From: Budorcas taxicolor
Taxonomy: Eukaryota > Chordata > Mammalia > Artiodactyla > Bovidae
NCBI RefSeq assembly: GCF_023091745.1
Contig: NC_068913.1
Span: forward strand, 15,022,001 to 15,086,000
Direction of reading: 5' to 3'
Length of the DNA stretch: 64,000 nt
This document shows positions 44,992 to 57,269 of the stretch, in pieces. Made by a program: the position numbers and the translations under genes. The notes beneath the pieces were generated by a model. The model did not search any database. It saw only the letters and a list, made by a program, of their open reading frames with translations, and was not told where the DNA came from. The first letter of the stretch is position 1. Each line of letters starts with the position of its first letter.

Positions 44992-45927
44992 CTCGAAATC
45001 TCTAGAATGTCCAACTCTGTTTAGGTTGAATGACTTCATGAAAATATCATTAGTCTAAAGACTAATAAAGCACAGCACCTATCATTTGGATGAGTAATTA
45101 TTTTTTAAATAAAAAATAAAATCACATTAAAGGTGCTTTTGTTACTGGTCAGAGAATGTGTGAACTTTGAATTTGACTAGATGATGAAAGGATAGTGGTC
45201 CTTCCATTGTCCAGCAGCTACTCACAGGAGAAAAGTGCTCACAGTCATGTGTGAGTGGATATGTTTTTTTGTGTGTGTATTTTGCATGAATGTTCTGCCA
45301 AAATATAATTTTTCTTGGACAAAAATTGCCAAAGGCCTGGTTGTCTGCAAAAGGGATAAAATTCATTTCAGTGGGCCACCTCTGAGGTTCTTATGTTTCA
45401 TATTTGCTGCTGAAATATTTAGGACTAAAACAACAACAATCAAAACATGACTTAGTAGCTGTTAGAAGTAATTTTTCTATCCCTGGGCACAAAACAGCTA
45501 GAAAAGCATCTGTCTTCTCAATTGAACTGATTCGTAATTCTAGAATGTAAGAGGAAAAAACTGGAAGGACCTCCACTTAAATCTGTAATTTTGGTAATTC
45601 TGAGGTAATATGATGTAAGGAATTTTGATCGGTGTTCAGTTCAGCATGGGAGATCTCCTTTCAAGGAATGAGAAATGCTTGGGAGAAGGAGCTGGAAGCA
45701 ACTGCAATTGGAGATTGACCTGAATAAATAGAAACAGAATGCGAGAGACAGTCACTAGTCAATGTAGTAGGAATTAATAGGCTAAAGATACGGGTTAGCA
45801 ATATATGTATATTCACATATATGTTTCTACATATACTTCAAAATAATGATCAGATATAAACAGTTACCTTAGCCATGTGAAATACTGATGCACCTTTCTA
45901 AGGCTAGCATTAAAGATTAGAATTTCT
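44992..45927. other. Single-copy sequence, no gene seen
   Basis: No recognised repeat. A small ATATGTATATTCACATATAT run lies near 45803. Confidence 0.45.
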
Positions 45928-46335
45928 GGACTTCCCTGGTGGCACAGTGGATAAGAATCTGCCTGCCAGTGCAGGGGACTCAGGTTCAATCCCTGATCCA
46001 GGAAGATTCCGCATGCCACTGGGCAACTAAGTCCATGCGCCATAACTGCTGAGCCTTCAGTCTAGAGCTAGTGAGCCGCGACCACTGAGCCTGCGTGCTT
46101 CCTGTGAGCTCTAGGGCCCATGCGTTGCAAGTGCTGAGGCTGTGCTCTAGAGCCTCTGCACAGCAACTTCTGAAGCCCCTGCACCCTCGAGCCTGTGCTC
46201 CACAACAAGAGAAGCCATTGCGAAGAGAAGCCTGCGCACTGCAGTGAAGAGCAGCTCCTGCCGACTGCAGCTAGAGGAAAGTCCACACGAAGCAATGAAG
46301 GCCCAGGGCAGCCAAAAATAAATAAATAGAATTAT
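45928..46335 (+). mobile_element. CHR-type SINE, near full length
   Basis: Plus-oriented with tRNA-like head GGACTTCCCTGGTGGCACAG and internal promoter-like GGTTCAATCCCTGATCCAGG. The long GC-rich body is built of degenerate repeats (GAGCCTGCG, GAGCCTCTGC, GAGCCTGTGC). It ends in an AAAATAAATAAATAG tail. At about 408 bases it is the longest SINE of this class in the window. Confidence 0.85.
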
Positions 46336-46520
46336 TAAAAAAGTAAGGTAACCTTAAAAAAAAATAGACTTTCCATGACCCAGAATTAGCAGGTGATGAT
46401 CACTGATTCACATTTTAGAAAGGTCTCTTTGCTTTATTAAAAAAAAAAAAAAAAAAACCTACCCCAGTCTTCCATTCAAAATGCCTCTTTGACATGTTTA
46501 AATTGCCATTCAGTTAATTT
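46336..46520. other. Short gap with a poly-A run
   Basis: A 20-base A run at about 46438-46457 without an attached recognisable retrocopy. Otherwise nothing is seen. Confidence 0.5.
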
Positions 46521-46690
46521 CAGTGGTTCTCAAACTTTATCCTGCATCAGAATTACCTACAGAATATATTAATACTCAGTCCCTCCCCGCTTCAGAATTT
46601 CTGATTCAGAGATTTGAGGGGTGTTCCTCAAATCTTGCATCTCTAACAAGTTCTCTGGTGAAGTTGATGCTGCTAGGTTGGGAACTTCTT
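46521..46690. mobile_element. MER5A-type hAT MITE
   Basis: Begins with the family's CAGTGGTTCTCAAACTTTAT and carries AATTTCTGATTCAGAGATTT and CATCTCTAACAAGTTCTCTG. The right end is degraded at GTTGGGAACTTCTT. Confidence 0.85.
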
Positions 46691-46787
46691 GTTTATTAAA
46701 ATTCCACCTGAACACAGCTTTAAGAAACAGATCCATAATGTAATAGAAGGTGCCCCTGCAAAGGATTTTTTTAGTGGGTGTTAGGGG

Positions 46788-47157
46788 CTAAATTGTATCA
46801 CCCCCCAAATTCAGATGTTGAAGTCACCTAACCCCTAGAACCTCCGACTGTGGCTGTATTTATTGGAGATAGGGTCTCTAAAAAGGCAGTTAAGTTAAAT
46901 GAGGTCATGGGGGTGACCCTAATTCAATATGACTTAGTGTCCATATAAGGATAAATTTGGTCACAGACACACACAGAAGGGGGAACATGTGAAGATACTA
47001 AGAGAAGATAGCCATCTGCATAGCAAGAAGAAAGACCATAAAAAAACTAATCCTGCTGACACCATAATCCTAGACTTCCAGCCTCCAGAACTGTGAGGAG
47101 GTACATTTCTGTTGTTTAAGCCACCCAGTCTGATATGGCATCTCTAGCAAGCTAACC
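46788..47157 (+). mobile_element. MLT1-type LTR (ERVL-MaLR), nearly complete
   Basis: About 370 bases from TGTTAGGGGCTAAATTG to AGCAAGCTAACCCA. Contains GTTGAAGTCACCTAACCCC, GGAGATAGGGTCTCTAAAAA, ACAGACACACACAGAAGG, GACTTCCAGCCTCCAGAACT and GTTGTTTAAGCCACCCAGTC. Uninterrupted, unlike the relative at 28812. No internal genes nearby, so it is a solo LTR. Confidence 0.82.
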
Positions 47158-47306
47158 CAGATGGTACATTTTGAAAAGGAATAGCTATCTATAAAGCTTA
47201 CTTTACTGTTTAGTATTTGGTCTAAGGGAAAAAATCAAAGCCTGTAGTAAAGCAAGCAGAGAGAAATGTAGTTGTGAAAGTTCTTAAGTTTGTTTCACCT
47301 TTTCTT

Positions 47307-47584
47307 GCTGCTGCTGCTGCTAAGTCGCTTCAGTCGTGTCCGACTCTGTGCGACCCCATAGACAGCCGCCCACCAGGCTCCCCCATCCCTGGGATTCTCT
47401 AGGCAAGAACACTGGAGTGGGTTGCCATTTCCTTCTCCAATGCATGAAAGTGAAAAGGGAAAGTGAAGTCGCTCAGTCATGTCCGACTCTTTGCGACCCC
47501 ATGGACTGCAGCCTACCAGGCTCCTCCGTCCATGGGATTTTCCAGGCAAGAGTGCTGGAGTGGGGTGCCATTGCCTTCTCCCAA
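47307..47584 (-). mobile_element. Bov-A2 SINE with 8-base duplication
   Basis: Regular dimer, minus-oriented, with a (CTG)n end at the left and the GAAAGTGAAAAGGGAAAGTG linker in the middle. The CTTTTCTT duplication lies at 47299-47306 and 47585-47592. Well preserved. Confidence 0.95.
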
Positions 47585-47764
47585 CTTTTCTTAGTTTCTT
47601 GATAATTCTTTATATATTTTGGCACAGTGGGTTATGGAAAGAGAGGGTTGAAAAGTAACTTCCTGGTTTTGGCTACTAAATACTAGCATGTTTTAGAATT
47701 CTCTCCTGGAAAGCTAATTTCCAAAGTAACTTACCTGTTTAAAAAATGAGTGTAATTTCCTTCC

Positions 47765-48021
47765 AATATTATTAGTTTCTGCTATATAAGGAAGTGGATC
47801 AACTAAGTCATCACAGAGCACCGAGATGAGCTCCTTGTGTTATTACATAGAGCAGCTTCCCACTAGCTATGTGTTTTACACATGGGAATGTATATATGTC
47901 AGTCTTGCTCTCCCAGTTTGTCGCTTCCCCTCCCGTGACCACATGTCTACTCTCTATGTCTGTATTTCCATTCTTGCCTTGCAAACAGGCTCATCTGTAC
48001 CATTTCTCTAGATTCCATAAT
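47765..48021 (-). mobile_element. Ruminant L1 3' fragment
   Basis: Minus-oriented: TCATCACAGAGCACCGAGAT, GCAGCTTCCCACTAGCTATG, CATGGGAATGTATATATGTC and TTTCTCTAGATTCCATA. These are the same landmarks as the L1 at 37949. Confidence 0.85.
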
Positions 48022-49163
48022 ACCTGATATTTTTTTTCCTCTTTTTGACCAAAGTCCCGCACCTTTATTCATCCTTATGGGCTATAATATTAAAAAGTCA
48101 GATGAAAACTTTACCTATTACATGAAGATAATAGGAGAACCTATCTATAAGGAGAACTATATATAAGCGAGTGTGTTAATTAGCACCTGGAGAACGGACT
48201 TGCAACATAAGAAAGTGCTGTTCATTTCTCAGTCCTTTCCCCTGGTTTTATAATCAGAGGAAGGGTTGGGGAAGTGCATGATGTCCATTTAGGAGAAATG
48301 TCAGTGACACTGTATGAAAGCATCCTTTGGGTGTCAGACCATCGGATTTGTAAATGTCTAGTCCTTTAAGACTTTAGAATTGACAAATAGGAAATATGAC
48401 TCCCAATGACTCACAGAAAGTTCAGTGTAATAAGAAATGTTGTCTGGGCTTTAGAGTCTCATGAATTGGCTTAGCTAAGAACGTGAGCCTACTCCTGTTT
48501 CTGTCCAGCGTCCATCATATCACTGGCGCTCCTTGAATGTCAGCTTCCGAGCATATAACGTTAGGTGTCAAAGACTGCTGATGGGGCAAACCCTAGAGAA
48601 CCAGGAATTACCAAAGAACAGCACAGCCAGACGCAGAGAGTTTGTTTCTTTGACCTGCCAGAGTTAGTAGTGTCAACGGAGAATATAGTTCGCATAGACA
48701 GATGTCAAACAAAGCCAAGTGGCAGGAGCAGGAAACACAAATAAGAAATGGAACAGCAGCGTGCTGACTGGCTTGGGACTCAGAGAATTGGGTTTGGAAT
48801 CTCTTGAAGCCGTCTGCCCTGGGGAAGGCTGAAATTAAGATTTTTGAAATGAAATGAAAATTTATTTGGTGCCTCTGTGGGTAACCATTTGCCAAACAAA
48901 ATAGAATGTCTGATGAAGCCTGGGGTTTTGTCTCCTCTCCTGCACATGAAGAAATTTGTTCACTATTTAACATATCGGTGTGATACTAAACATTATCGCA
49001 TGATATTGTAATTGCCTGCCTGTAATTGCCTCCCTCATCCATCCAGACCCAGCATCCTTGGAGATCCCAGATTTTTAACACTGCAAGCATAGGGTGTGCA
49101 AGGGTGTGTCTTCTTCTAAATCTGGTTAGTGACCATTTCTTTAGAGATTCTTCCAGGTAATAA
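48022..49163. other. Single-copy sequence, no gene seen
   Basis: The 121-codon minus frame at 48608-48973 has no splice support or known domain. No repeat recognised. Confidence 0.4.
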
Positions 49164-49382
49164 TAAGGTTCCCCAGGTAGAGCTAGTAGTAAAGAACCTG
49201 CCTGCCAATGTAGGAGATATAAGAGACGCGGGTTCGATTCCTGGGTGGGGAAGATCCCCTGGAGAGGGGCATGGCAACCCATTCCAGTATTCATGCGTGG
49301 AGAATTCCATGGACAGAGGAGCCTGGTGGGGCTATGGTCCATAGGGTTGCAAAGAGTCTGACATGACTGAAGAAACTTAGCA
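49164..49382 (+). mobile_element. Bov-tA SINE
   Basis: Head GGTTCCCCAGGTAGAGCTAG, well-kept B-box-like GGGTTCGATTCCTGG near 49230, tail AAAGAGTCTGACATGACTGA. Near full length. Confidence 0.93.
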
Positions 49383-49904
49383 TGTAGCAATGTAAGAGTC
49401 CTGACTTATTCTAGTTATGATCTAAGGGATTCATAATGAGATCAAGGCTGGCTGGCCCTGGAGATGGACTCAAAGTTGAGAGTCAGCTGGAGGGGGAGGC
49501 CAGAGACCATCTTTTCCACTCTCTAGTACGTGGGGCAGTGATTGGCGAGGGTCGCCAGCAGAAGGCATTAAGCCTCCCCAGTCTGTGAGGTCTTGGACAC
49601 TGTGCTAATTATAGCAGAAGCTGGGCAGCCACAGAGAAACTAGGGCTGGCAAGAGTTCGCTATCCAGAGAGGGCTACTTTCTCCATAGTTATAGGCACAG
49701 CATATAACGGGATTTAGATGGGACTAGAACAGGAAGACCATTGGCCAAGAATTGCTCAGTGAAGTTGAACTGAAAGGCAGATCGTCATGGAGGAATGTTC
49801 CGAATTTGAGAACACCTTGTGGCAAAATATGAGGCAAACAGGTAAACTATACAGGGTTATTAGCATCAATAACTGAATGATATCATCAAATGTCTATTAC
49901 ATAC
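49383..49904. other. Single-copy sequence, no gene seen
   Basis: No recognised repeat. The GGCGAGGGTCGCCAGCAG patch near 49543 is the only CpG-bearing part. Confidence 0.4.
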
Positions 49905-50155
49905 TTCTTGTATGTCCACTCGTATACTCAGTATGAGTATTAATTAAAACATTAAGTTCAATGTTTCATTTAATCCTTACAGCAACCTTATGAGTTAAAT
50001 ACCATTATTATTTCCACTTTCAAATGAGAGAGCTGACAAAGAGAAAACAAGACAGTTGCCTGAAGTTACACAGCAGCTAAACACTTGAAACTGGGTTCCC
50101 ACACAGCTCAGTCTGAATCAGAATCTCATACTTTCCCCACTAAATCATGTGGCCT
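49905..50155 (+). mobile_element. MIR SINE
   Basis: Core readable: TTTCATTTAATCCTTACAGC, AACCTTATGAGTTAAATACC, TTCAAATGAGAGAGCTGAC, GTTACACAGCAGCTAAACAC. Plus orientation. Confidence 0.8.
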
Positions 50156-51803
50156 GTAAACAAACACAGGAAAGGCCAGTGAGAAGTAAGAAAGCAAGCT
50201 GCTTATTATTTCATGGTGTTGCTACACGCGGTGGGAGCTACCAGCAGCCATAAGTTATTTATACCCACCCTCTAGGAGCCTAGAATGACAGTCCATGAGC
50301 TTTCTCATCAATTCTGTTTGTTCCATTTAGCCTCTTAACAAAAGCTAAAAAGTAAAAATTTCTTTGTTTGTATAAAACTGAAGGGATTATCTTTAAATTT
50401 TGAAAACTAGGCCCATGTCAAATGTTTGCAAATATTGCTGTGTGTACTGACTCTATTGGTATAACATACTGGGAATAATGAAATTACTCAGGAGTTGGAT
50501 TTTTAAATATGCATTTGATGCCAATTGCTTCTAACTTGTAAGAACAAAGTGGAAAGTTTGTAACTTTTCCATGTTACCGATGGAGGTGAATACACCAGGA
50601 CGTCATCAGTTAAAAAGGGAAGAATATGCCAGAATCCTTGAAATTTTAGGAAAGAAAGGGAAACCTTTAATTGGGTGAGGAAGAGGGGAATTTGAGTTAT
50701 AACGTCTTCAGTGGGCCATTTATGAGCACACAGTCATTAACATCGACCCCCAGGTTCCTAAGCAGAAACAGGAAAGGCAACAAACCAGAGAAAGTTCTGA
50801 GCCCCCTTTGAACTTTCTAGAAATGCACTTTATAAATCCTAGGAAAACGAATTTGTGTTATAATTTGTCTAGAGTAACTGAGTTCAGACTCTTCTGAAGT
50901 TAGGTAGCGCCTGTTTGATATACTCTGTAGAAAACCTCATTCCACTCTCCCCCTGCAACCTGTATGGACCGTTCTGTGTTTACTTGCTCCTTGTTCATGA
51001 TCTCTATATCCTTTCCCTATGATCTGGATTAAAAGTATTAAGACATACACTTAAAGGGAAAGGAGACCCAAATGGCAGAAAGGAAGACTCTAACCCTTTG
51101 TCATGAAATGAAATGAGTACTCATTATCCTTGGGTGTGAGTTAAGTAAGATTTTAATTAGCCGTGGACAGTTGTGACTTACCTGGCAGGCAGATCTGCTT
51201 TCTATGTGGAGGAACATATTTGTGTGTGTGTGTGTGTGTGTGTGTGTTTTTCTAAACACGTTCCAAGCCCTTACAGTTAAATTGATATTTTTTTCCCTCC
51301 TGTAATAATGATATGCTTTCAGTTGTGTGTCATTTTCTCTACCCTTGTAGAGAGATAACATGCAATTAGGCAGTGATGTCAGCCTGTAACATTTTGGTGT
51401 AAAATTTTGGCCACACCGAAATACCAGGCTCCTTAACAAAGCTGGCAGACATATCTTTTGGCAGCAGCTGCTCACCATGTGATTTAAAAGTTCCTGTCAC
51501 TATAATTGATGTGTTTTTATTCTTTCCATTTCCTAAAGCCTGATCAGAATTAAAATTGCTGTTGGAATTTCCTGTCAAAGCAACCCATTTGTTCACTGAG
51601 CTCTGTTCTTTGATTGGACATCACCTTCAGCAACCGTCAGGTGGAGAATTGCCCTCTGCACCCAGGCTTGATGGCCGTGCACACATCTGCAGATGTACGC
51701 AGATTGTCTACCATGTGGTAAACTTGTCTTAATAAAACTCCACGTGCAAAATGTGGTTCGAATGTCAAACTAGGCCACCTGCTAGGGGCTCTGGGTTTTG
51801 TGT
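50156..51803. other. Single-copy sequence, no gene seen
   Basis: No recognised interspersed repeat besides the (TG)n at 51221. The 125-codon minus frame at 51101-51478 runs through that microsatellite (a THTHTH run) and is not a gene. Confidence 0.4.
51221..51247 (+). repeat. (TG)n microsatellite
   Basis: About 13 uninterrupted TG units, likely length-polymorphic. Not adjacent to a transposon tail, unlike the one at 42889. Confidence 0.95.
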
Positions 51804-52031
51804 TAATACAGAGGAGCCTGGTGGGCTGCAGTCCATGGGGTTGCTAAGAGTCGAATGTGACTGAGCGACTTCACTTTCACTTTTCACTTTCATGCACTGG
51901 AGAAGGAAATGGCAACCCACTCCAGTGTTCTTGCCTGGAGAATCCCAGGGATGGGGGAGCCTGGTGGGCTGCCGTCTATGGGGTCGCACAGAGTCGGACA
52001 CAGCTGAAGCGACTTAGCAGCAGCAGCAGCA
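51804..52031 (+). mobile_element. Bov-A2 SINE, 5'-truncated
   Basis: Starts within the first unit (CAGAGGAGCCTGGTGGGCTG), passes through the CACTTTCACTTTTCACTTTC linker and ends in a CAG tail at 52017-52031. Confidence 0.94.
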
Positions 52032-52994
52032 GGATGTCACACAGAGTTTTCTACTGATGGTCTCACTGTTGAATCTGGATTCCTGTTCCAAGATTCTGTG
52101 GTGTTTCTGGTCTATACCTGGAATAGATAACATGATGGAAGTTTTGAGTTTTCCTGAGCCCTTTCCTCTGCCTTGGCTGAGCCTCCTAAGCTATTTACAT
52201 TGAACATCCTGGGGTGATTGGATGTGGATGATGAGTGGTTCAATACTGTACCCTAGGAGGCACTTGTTCACAGATCTGTGGACCAAAACAGCTACAAAAA
52301 TTCAGGATGTGGGTAAAACAGTAGGCAGTGGAAGGATCTGCATTGTGCTTTGTTCTTGTTTTGTTTTATACCCAAACAAAAACTCCAAAACTTTCTCCTT
52401 TTGCAAAGGAGAGAATCCTTGACTTGCTTCAGTCTGAGATTACACAGAATGAATTATTTACTTCAATTTATGAGTGTATCTTTTTTTTTTTAATGACTAC
52501 TTTCAGACTAAGGCTGTTAAAGGGAAAAACTTGCATGAAATTGAAGAAGATGCCTTGAACAATTAAATAATTAAATTCAATTTAATTAATTAGATTCAAT
52601 GCCTTGAACAATAAGGACTGTTTTTCTTATCCTGTTGATTAGGTTCTAAGATTCCTCCCTGGGAATGGGACTGTCTTTACAAAAATTATTCCTTATTGAA
52701 AACAATCTGGCTACAAATACACACTTCTTTTTTTGTCCGCAAGTAAAGGTAGGCTTTTAAATTCATGAATCTCCAAGCACTTTTAAAATATTTTACTTTC
52801 CAAGAATGTCAGCTCCACAGGTTGTTCATTGCTTATTCATATCACTTAGGACCGTGCCTTACAAATTATAGATACTCAGTTAATATTCATTACTTAAATG
52901 AATGAACTCCTTTGGACTTCTAAAGTATCAAAAGTGATGAAGAAGGGACCGTGTTGTTCCTGGAGGCACAGAGTTCACAAGCATAGTGACCATT
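52032..52994. other. Single-copy AT-rich sequence
   Basis: Contains the 14-base direct repeat ATGCCTTGAACAAT (52550-52563 and 52599-52612). Between the copies lies the near-perfect palindrome AATTAAATTCAATTTAATT (52569-52587). No gene. Confidence 0.5.
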
Positions 52995-53105
52995 TTCTGA
53001 AATAGAGCTACCAACCCTGCTGGTACATTAGAATCACAAAGAAAGCTTTGAAAATGAAAACTTGATGCCTGGATCCCTCCTTGGGCTATTAAATCAGAAT
53101 CTTCT
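52995..53105. mobile_element. MER5A/B-type fragment
   Basis: GCTGGTACATTAGAATCAC and TCCTTGGGCTATTAAATCAG follow the MER5 core. The ends are lost. Confidence 0.6.
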
Positions 53106-53184
53106 GTTGGTTACTCTTTGGCTAAAATGATGTGATTGTCTGATGTCAGCCTCTCTACATACCAGGCACCACCCTTGAGACTGT

Positions 53185-53317
53185 GTGTGTATTGTTTTGT
53201 TTTGTTTTGTTTTTGCCATACCCAGGGGGCATGTAGAACTCCCCTGACCAGGGATTGAACCCATGCCTTTGGCAGTGGAAGTGCAGAGTCTCAACCACTG
53301 GACCACCAGGGAGGTCC
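53185..53317 (-). mobile_element. tRNA-derived SINE head (CHR-like)
   Basis: Head at the right (GTGCAGAGTCTCAACCACTG, then GACCACCAGGGAGGTCCC) and a (TTTTG)n tail at the left (53191-53214). No GC-rich CHR body, as in the copy at 31400. Confidence 0.78.
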
Positions 53318-53569
53318 CCACCCTTGAGATTGAATCCTAGACTTATTCTACTCAAGACTACTGGATCTGATATGTTGGTCTCATCAAGCTAGAAATCATT
53401 CAGGATGTTTTTCATTTGTAAATCTGAAACTCTCAAACAAGACTTGAAAAATGAAGGTGGGAACAGCAGTTGGTGGAGAGAGCAAAACTTTTCCCTTAGG
53501 CTTATTGTGGGATGAAACAACAAATCAATTGAAAAATCACAGGGAAATTAGTCAAAGTGATAAAATGAC

Positions 53570-54430
53570 ATTAACAACATGAAGGATTAAAAGTCATAGG
53601 ATCATCTCAATAGATACAAACAAAAGCACTTGACAAAATTAAATATCCGTCTATAATAAAAACTCTCAATAAAGTAGGTATAGAGGCAATGTACCTCAAC
53701 ATAATAAAATCCATATATGACAAACCTACATTATGTGATGTAGGTTTATCATCAAGCCAACATTGTACTCAGTGTGAAAAGCTGAAAGGTCTTCCTGTAA
53801 GATCAGAAACAAGGCAGGGATGTACATGCTTGTCATTTTTATTCAGCATGATATTGGAAGTCCTAGTCAGAGCAATTAGGCAAGGAAAAGGAATTAAAGG
53901 CATCTAATTGGAAAGGTAGTGAAATTGTCACTATGTTTTAGATGATGAGATATATATATATATAAACCCTAAAGACACCATTAAAAAAGACTTCATTAGT
54001 TAGAAATAACAAATTAATTCAGTAAAGTAGCAAGACACAAAATCTGTATAGAAAAACCTATTACATTTCTATGCACTAATAACAAACTATCAGAAAGAAG
54101 AAAATAATCCCATTTATCATTGCATTAAGAGATATAAAATACCTAGGGATAACTTTATCTAAGGATATGAAAAACCTGTATATTGAAAACTATAAGACAT
54201 TATTGAAAGAAATTGAAGATGGACCTTGAGGGCATTATGCTAAGTGGAATAAGTCAGATGGAAAAAGACAAAACCATATGACCTCTCTTAAATATGGAAT
54301 GTTTGTTGTTGTGTTTTTTTTTTTAAAAAGCAAGAAAACCAAGCTCACAGATACAGAGACTAGATTGATGATTGTCAAAGGTGGAGGTCAGGGGTTTGAA
54401 TAAATAGGTGAAGGGGGGTCAAAGGTAAGA
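53570..54430 (+). mobile_element. L1 fragment with internal deletion
   Basis: 53570-54225 is the L1 ORF2 RT region: AGATCAGAAACAAGGCAGGG, TATTGGAAGTCCTAGTCAG, and a decayed catalytic region at TTTTAGATGATGAG. At about 54226 it jumps to the ORF2 end/3' region (GAGGGCATTATGCTAAGTGG, ACAGATACAGAGACTAGATT). Either one L1 lost its middle or two L1s abut. An (AT)n run lies at 53949. Confidence 0.8.
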
Positions 54431-56129
54431 AGAGAAAAAGTATAGTTTCTCTTTTTTCCACAGAATTTATCTCCATCATAAAATGGCTTGATAGTATGCT
54501 ATTTGGCTAGTGTACAATTTGTATTAAATGTCAACAAGAAAATCTTGTCACTCAGTTTTTCATTTTATGGCCTCATTAAATATTAATCACTTTTAAAACC
54601 TAACATCTAATAATCTGAACAAAAAAAAAATCACTCAACATTTAAAATGGCTAGCAAAAGAAGAACAAATGAAATCACTGGCTAAAAGTTAGATGGTAAT
54701 ATTACTGGGATGTGTTCTTGGTATCTGCTCCTGTTTACTATCATATGTAAGGCATCTCTCTCTTGATAATTCACTTCTGCAAGACTAGAAAACAAGTTTA
54801 TTTTGGCATGCTTTTTTCCTGCTTTTGGAAAATTATATCTTAAGAAATACAAAGGTTATTCTTTAAATGCAGTGTAATACATTTCGATGTCTGCTATCTA
54901 GAAATATGGAATAAAAATCATGTACACACAAAAGGAAATCAGGGTAAGGATACGCTGACACGTGGAGTGTGTACGGAACCACTGCTTCCACCTGAGGTCT
55001 TCAGGGTGTTAAAATATTCAGGACAAAGGGAAGAAAGATTACATCACTAGTTTTTTTTTTTTTCCTTAGAGCAAATTTTCAGTACTCTATTTTTTCTACG
55101 ACTGTCCCTGAGATATTTCCAATTCCTCATTATTATCTGACCTCTGTATCTCTCTCACTGTCTTATCCCTGCAAGTCCCTGATTTAGAGCAGTTGGCAGA
55201 AGTAGCAAGTAGAGGATATACTCATCACCGTGGTAAGAGCTCATCTGCATTATATACACAGGGTCTGTCTGTCTCACAGAGTACATGACCTAGAATGCAC
55301 ACTGCATTTCTATTGCCTTCTCTGGACGCAACCTTGGGAAGTCCATCTACAGAGGGTGTCTGAGGCTGCATGGATTGGGAGGGTCATTCTACTTCATTTC
55401 CGGTAGTACTCCATAGCCTGGGCTCAGCACACCCCTGGAAAGGAATCCTAGTTTGTGTTTTCTTCAAATTTCCCTTCCCCTTTAATTCTTGTTTCCTTCT
55501 GATGACATTCTGCTCTTCCTTGCCACAAACCCTTGCAGAACAGTCCATACAAGAATTCTGCCTCCTTCTTGGCTAGGGTAGAAGGCTCTTTGGAAACCAC
55601 AAAGCCGCATCTCCAGGGAAGAGTAGCTTTATTAATATAATAATCACCATCATCGTGGACCAGTTACAGTACACACATTGCTTTAGAAAGCAAAATAAGG
55701 ACAACCTGGGGTTTGCTGGAGGCGCTGCCCTTGAGGTTAGACATGTACAGTTAAATTTGAAGTCAAGTTGAGGTCACTGCTAAGGAGATTTGGAGTTGGA
55801 GGTCTGTGTGGAAAATGGTTGCCTCGGGGAAGCTATTCACTTACCAATAAAACTCATTTTGAATGATATCAGAGCAGGAAAATTTAAGGGTTTTAATCCA
55901 AAAACAGACTTGGACTTTTCTTGAAGTCTTGGTTTTATTTGGAAAGGAGGTTCTATGGTATTTAATCTTTGCCATCCATCCTCTATTTCTTAAAGAAATC
56001 CTAGTAAAAATTGAATGAGAAGTTTTATTGGGAAGATACACACCATATATCTTCCATAGGAATTTCGTTGTAAACATCTAGGTAATGAGCTATACGTTGT
56101 TAAAAGAATGTCAGTTTTTACTTTACTCC
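54431..56129. other. Single-copy sequence, no gene seen
   Basis: No recognised repeat apart from short homopolymers (an A run at 54620, a T run at 55052). No exon-like frame. Confidence 0.4.
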
Positions 56130-56312
56130 GAGTCCCCTGGTGGCTCAGATGGTAAAGAATCTGCCCGAAATGTGGGAGACCTGGGTTCAATCCCTGGGTC
56201 AGGAAGTGGAGAAGGGAATGGCTACCCACTCCAGTATTCTTGCCTGGAGAATCCCATGGACAGACGACCCTGATGGGCTACAGTCTATGGGATACAACTG
56301 AGTGACTAACAC
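56130..56312 (+). mobile_element. Bov-tA SINE
   Basis: Head GTCCCCTGGTGGCTCAGATG, tail GGGATACAACTGAGTGACTA. A short deletion after GGGTCAGGAAG and another before GATACAACTG. Confidence 0.92.
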
Positions 56313-57056
56313 ACTTATCTGGGTTCCTTCAGACAGAGTGTATTGTATTCCCCGTTTTAAATTGGTATTTAATTTTTAATGTTAAGTCTTTAATTTCCTC
56401 TTTGGCTGTTTCTTGGAGGTAGAGGAACCGGGGGGGAAATGTGACAGACAAACCTGGCACCCTCTCTTTTTAAGCGACCACATCAGCTTGGATGCAAATG
56501 ACTGGTATCAGAAGAGCCAGGCTGTGTGTTGGAGCCTTCAGGAAAGGCAGACTGCTGACACGGCAGCAGCTCCATTTCTAGCTGATTTTAGGCCCAGATA
56601 ACTATCCCTTTCAGCTGAAGCGATGCTCGGCAGTAATTGACCAATACCCAGTTGGGTTGGAGCAGAGTTCTTTTGGAACCTGTTCAGACCAGCTCTGGCT
56701 GCCTGTGGGGTGCTGGGCCAAGAGCAGACTAGGTTTCTGGAGCCTGAGCTATTACACAGGCTGTAGCCAGAGGGATGGGAGTTCTCTCAGTGTTTAATAG
56801 GGTGTATTGTTGCATCTGTTGGCCGTTTAATTGATCTTTTAAAAGAAGAATTAATAACAAATGAATGAGAGTTATACCATACAGTCTACAGGCTGGAGCA
56901 GGATGAATACTAAACATCACTTCTAAAAACCTGTAAGTTCATCAGGTCGTTTCATTTTGAGAATAGTTTGTAATCTTTTCCAGGCAGCCCCCACCCCTCA
57001 TCAAGCAGTTGCCCTTGAAATATTTTCATTAAGTTGCCATTATATGGACCTCATGT
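56313..57056. other. Single-copy sequence, no gene seen
   Basis: No recognised repeat or exon. Confidence 0.4.
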
Positions 57057-57266
57057 GTGCGTACATCACTTCAGTCGAGTCCGACTCTTTGCAACCCTAT
57101 GGACTGTAGCCCGCCAGGCTCCTCTGTCCATGGGATTCTCCAGGCAAGAATACTGGAGTGGGTTGCCATCTCCTCCTCCAGGGCATCTTCCCGAGGCGGG
57201 GATGGAAGCCCAGCCTCTCACGGCTCCTGCATTGGCAGGTGGGTTCTTCACCACTAGCGCCACCTG
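57057..57266 (-). mobile_element. Bov-tA SINE
   Basis: Near full length; tail left (CACTTCAGTCGAGTCCGACT), head right (GTTCTTCACCACTAGCGCCA). It keeps the CTCCTCCAGGGCATCTTCCC variant shared with the copy at 3432. Confidence 0.92.
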
Positions 57267-57269
57267 TTG

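Noticed and set aside
48608..48973. 121-codon minus-strand frame
   Set aside because: No known motif, signal peptide or splice context. Length alone is not convincing in a 64-kb window.
49164..49250. tRNA-like sequence with a good B box (GGGTTCGATTCC)
   Set aside because: It is the tRNA-derived head of a Bov-tA SINE; there is no complete cloverleaf or anticodon arm.
51101..51478. 125-codon minus-strand frame
   Set aside because: It passes straight through the (TG)n microsatellite, giving an artificial His/Thr run; no supporting features.
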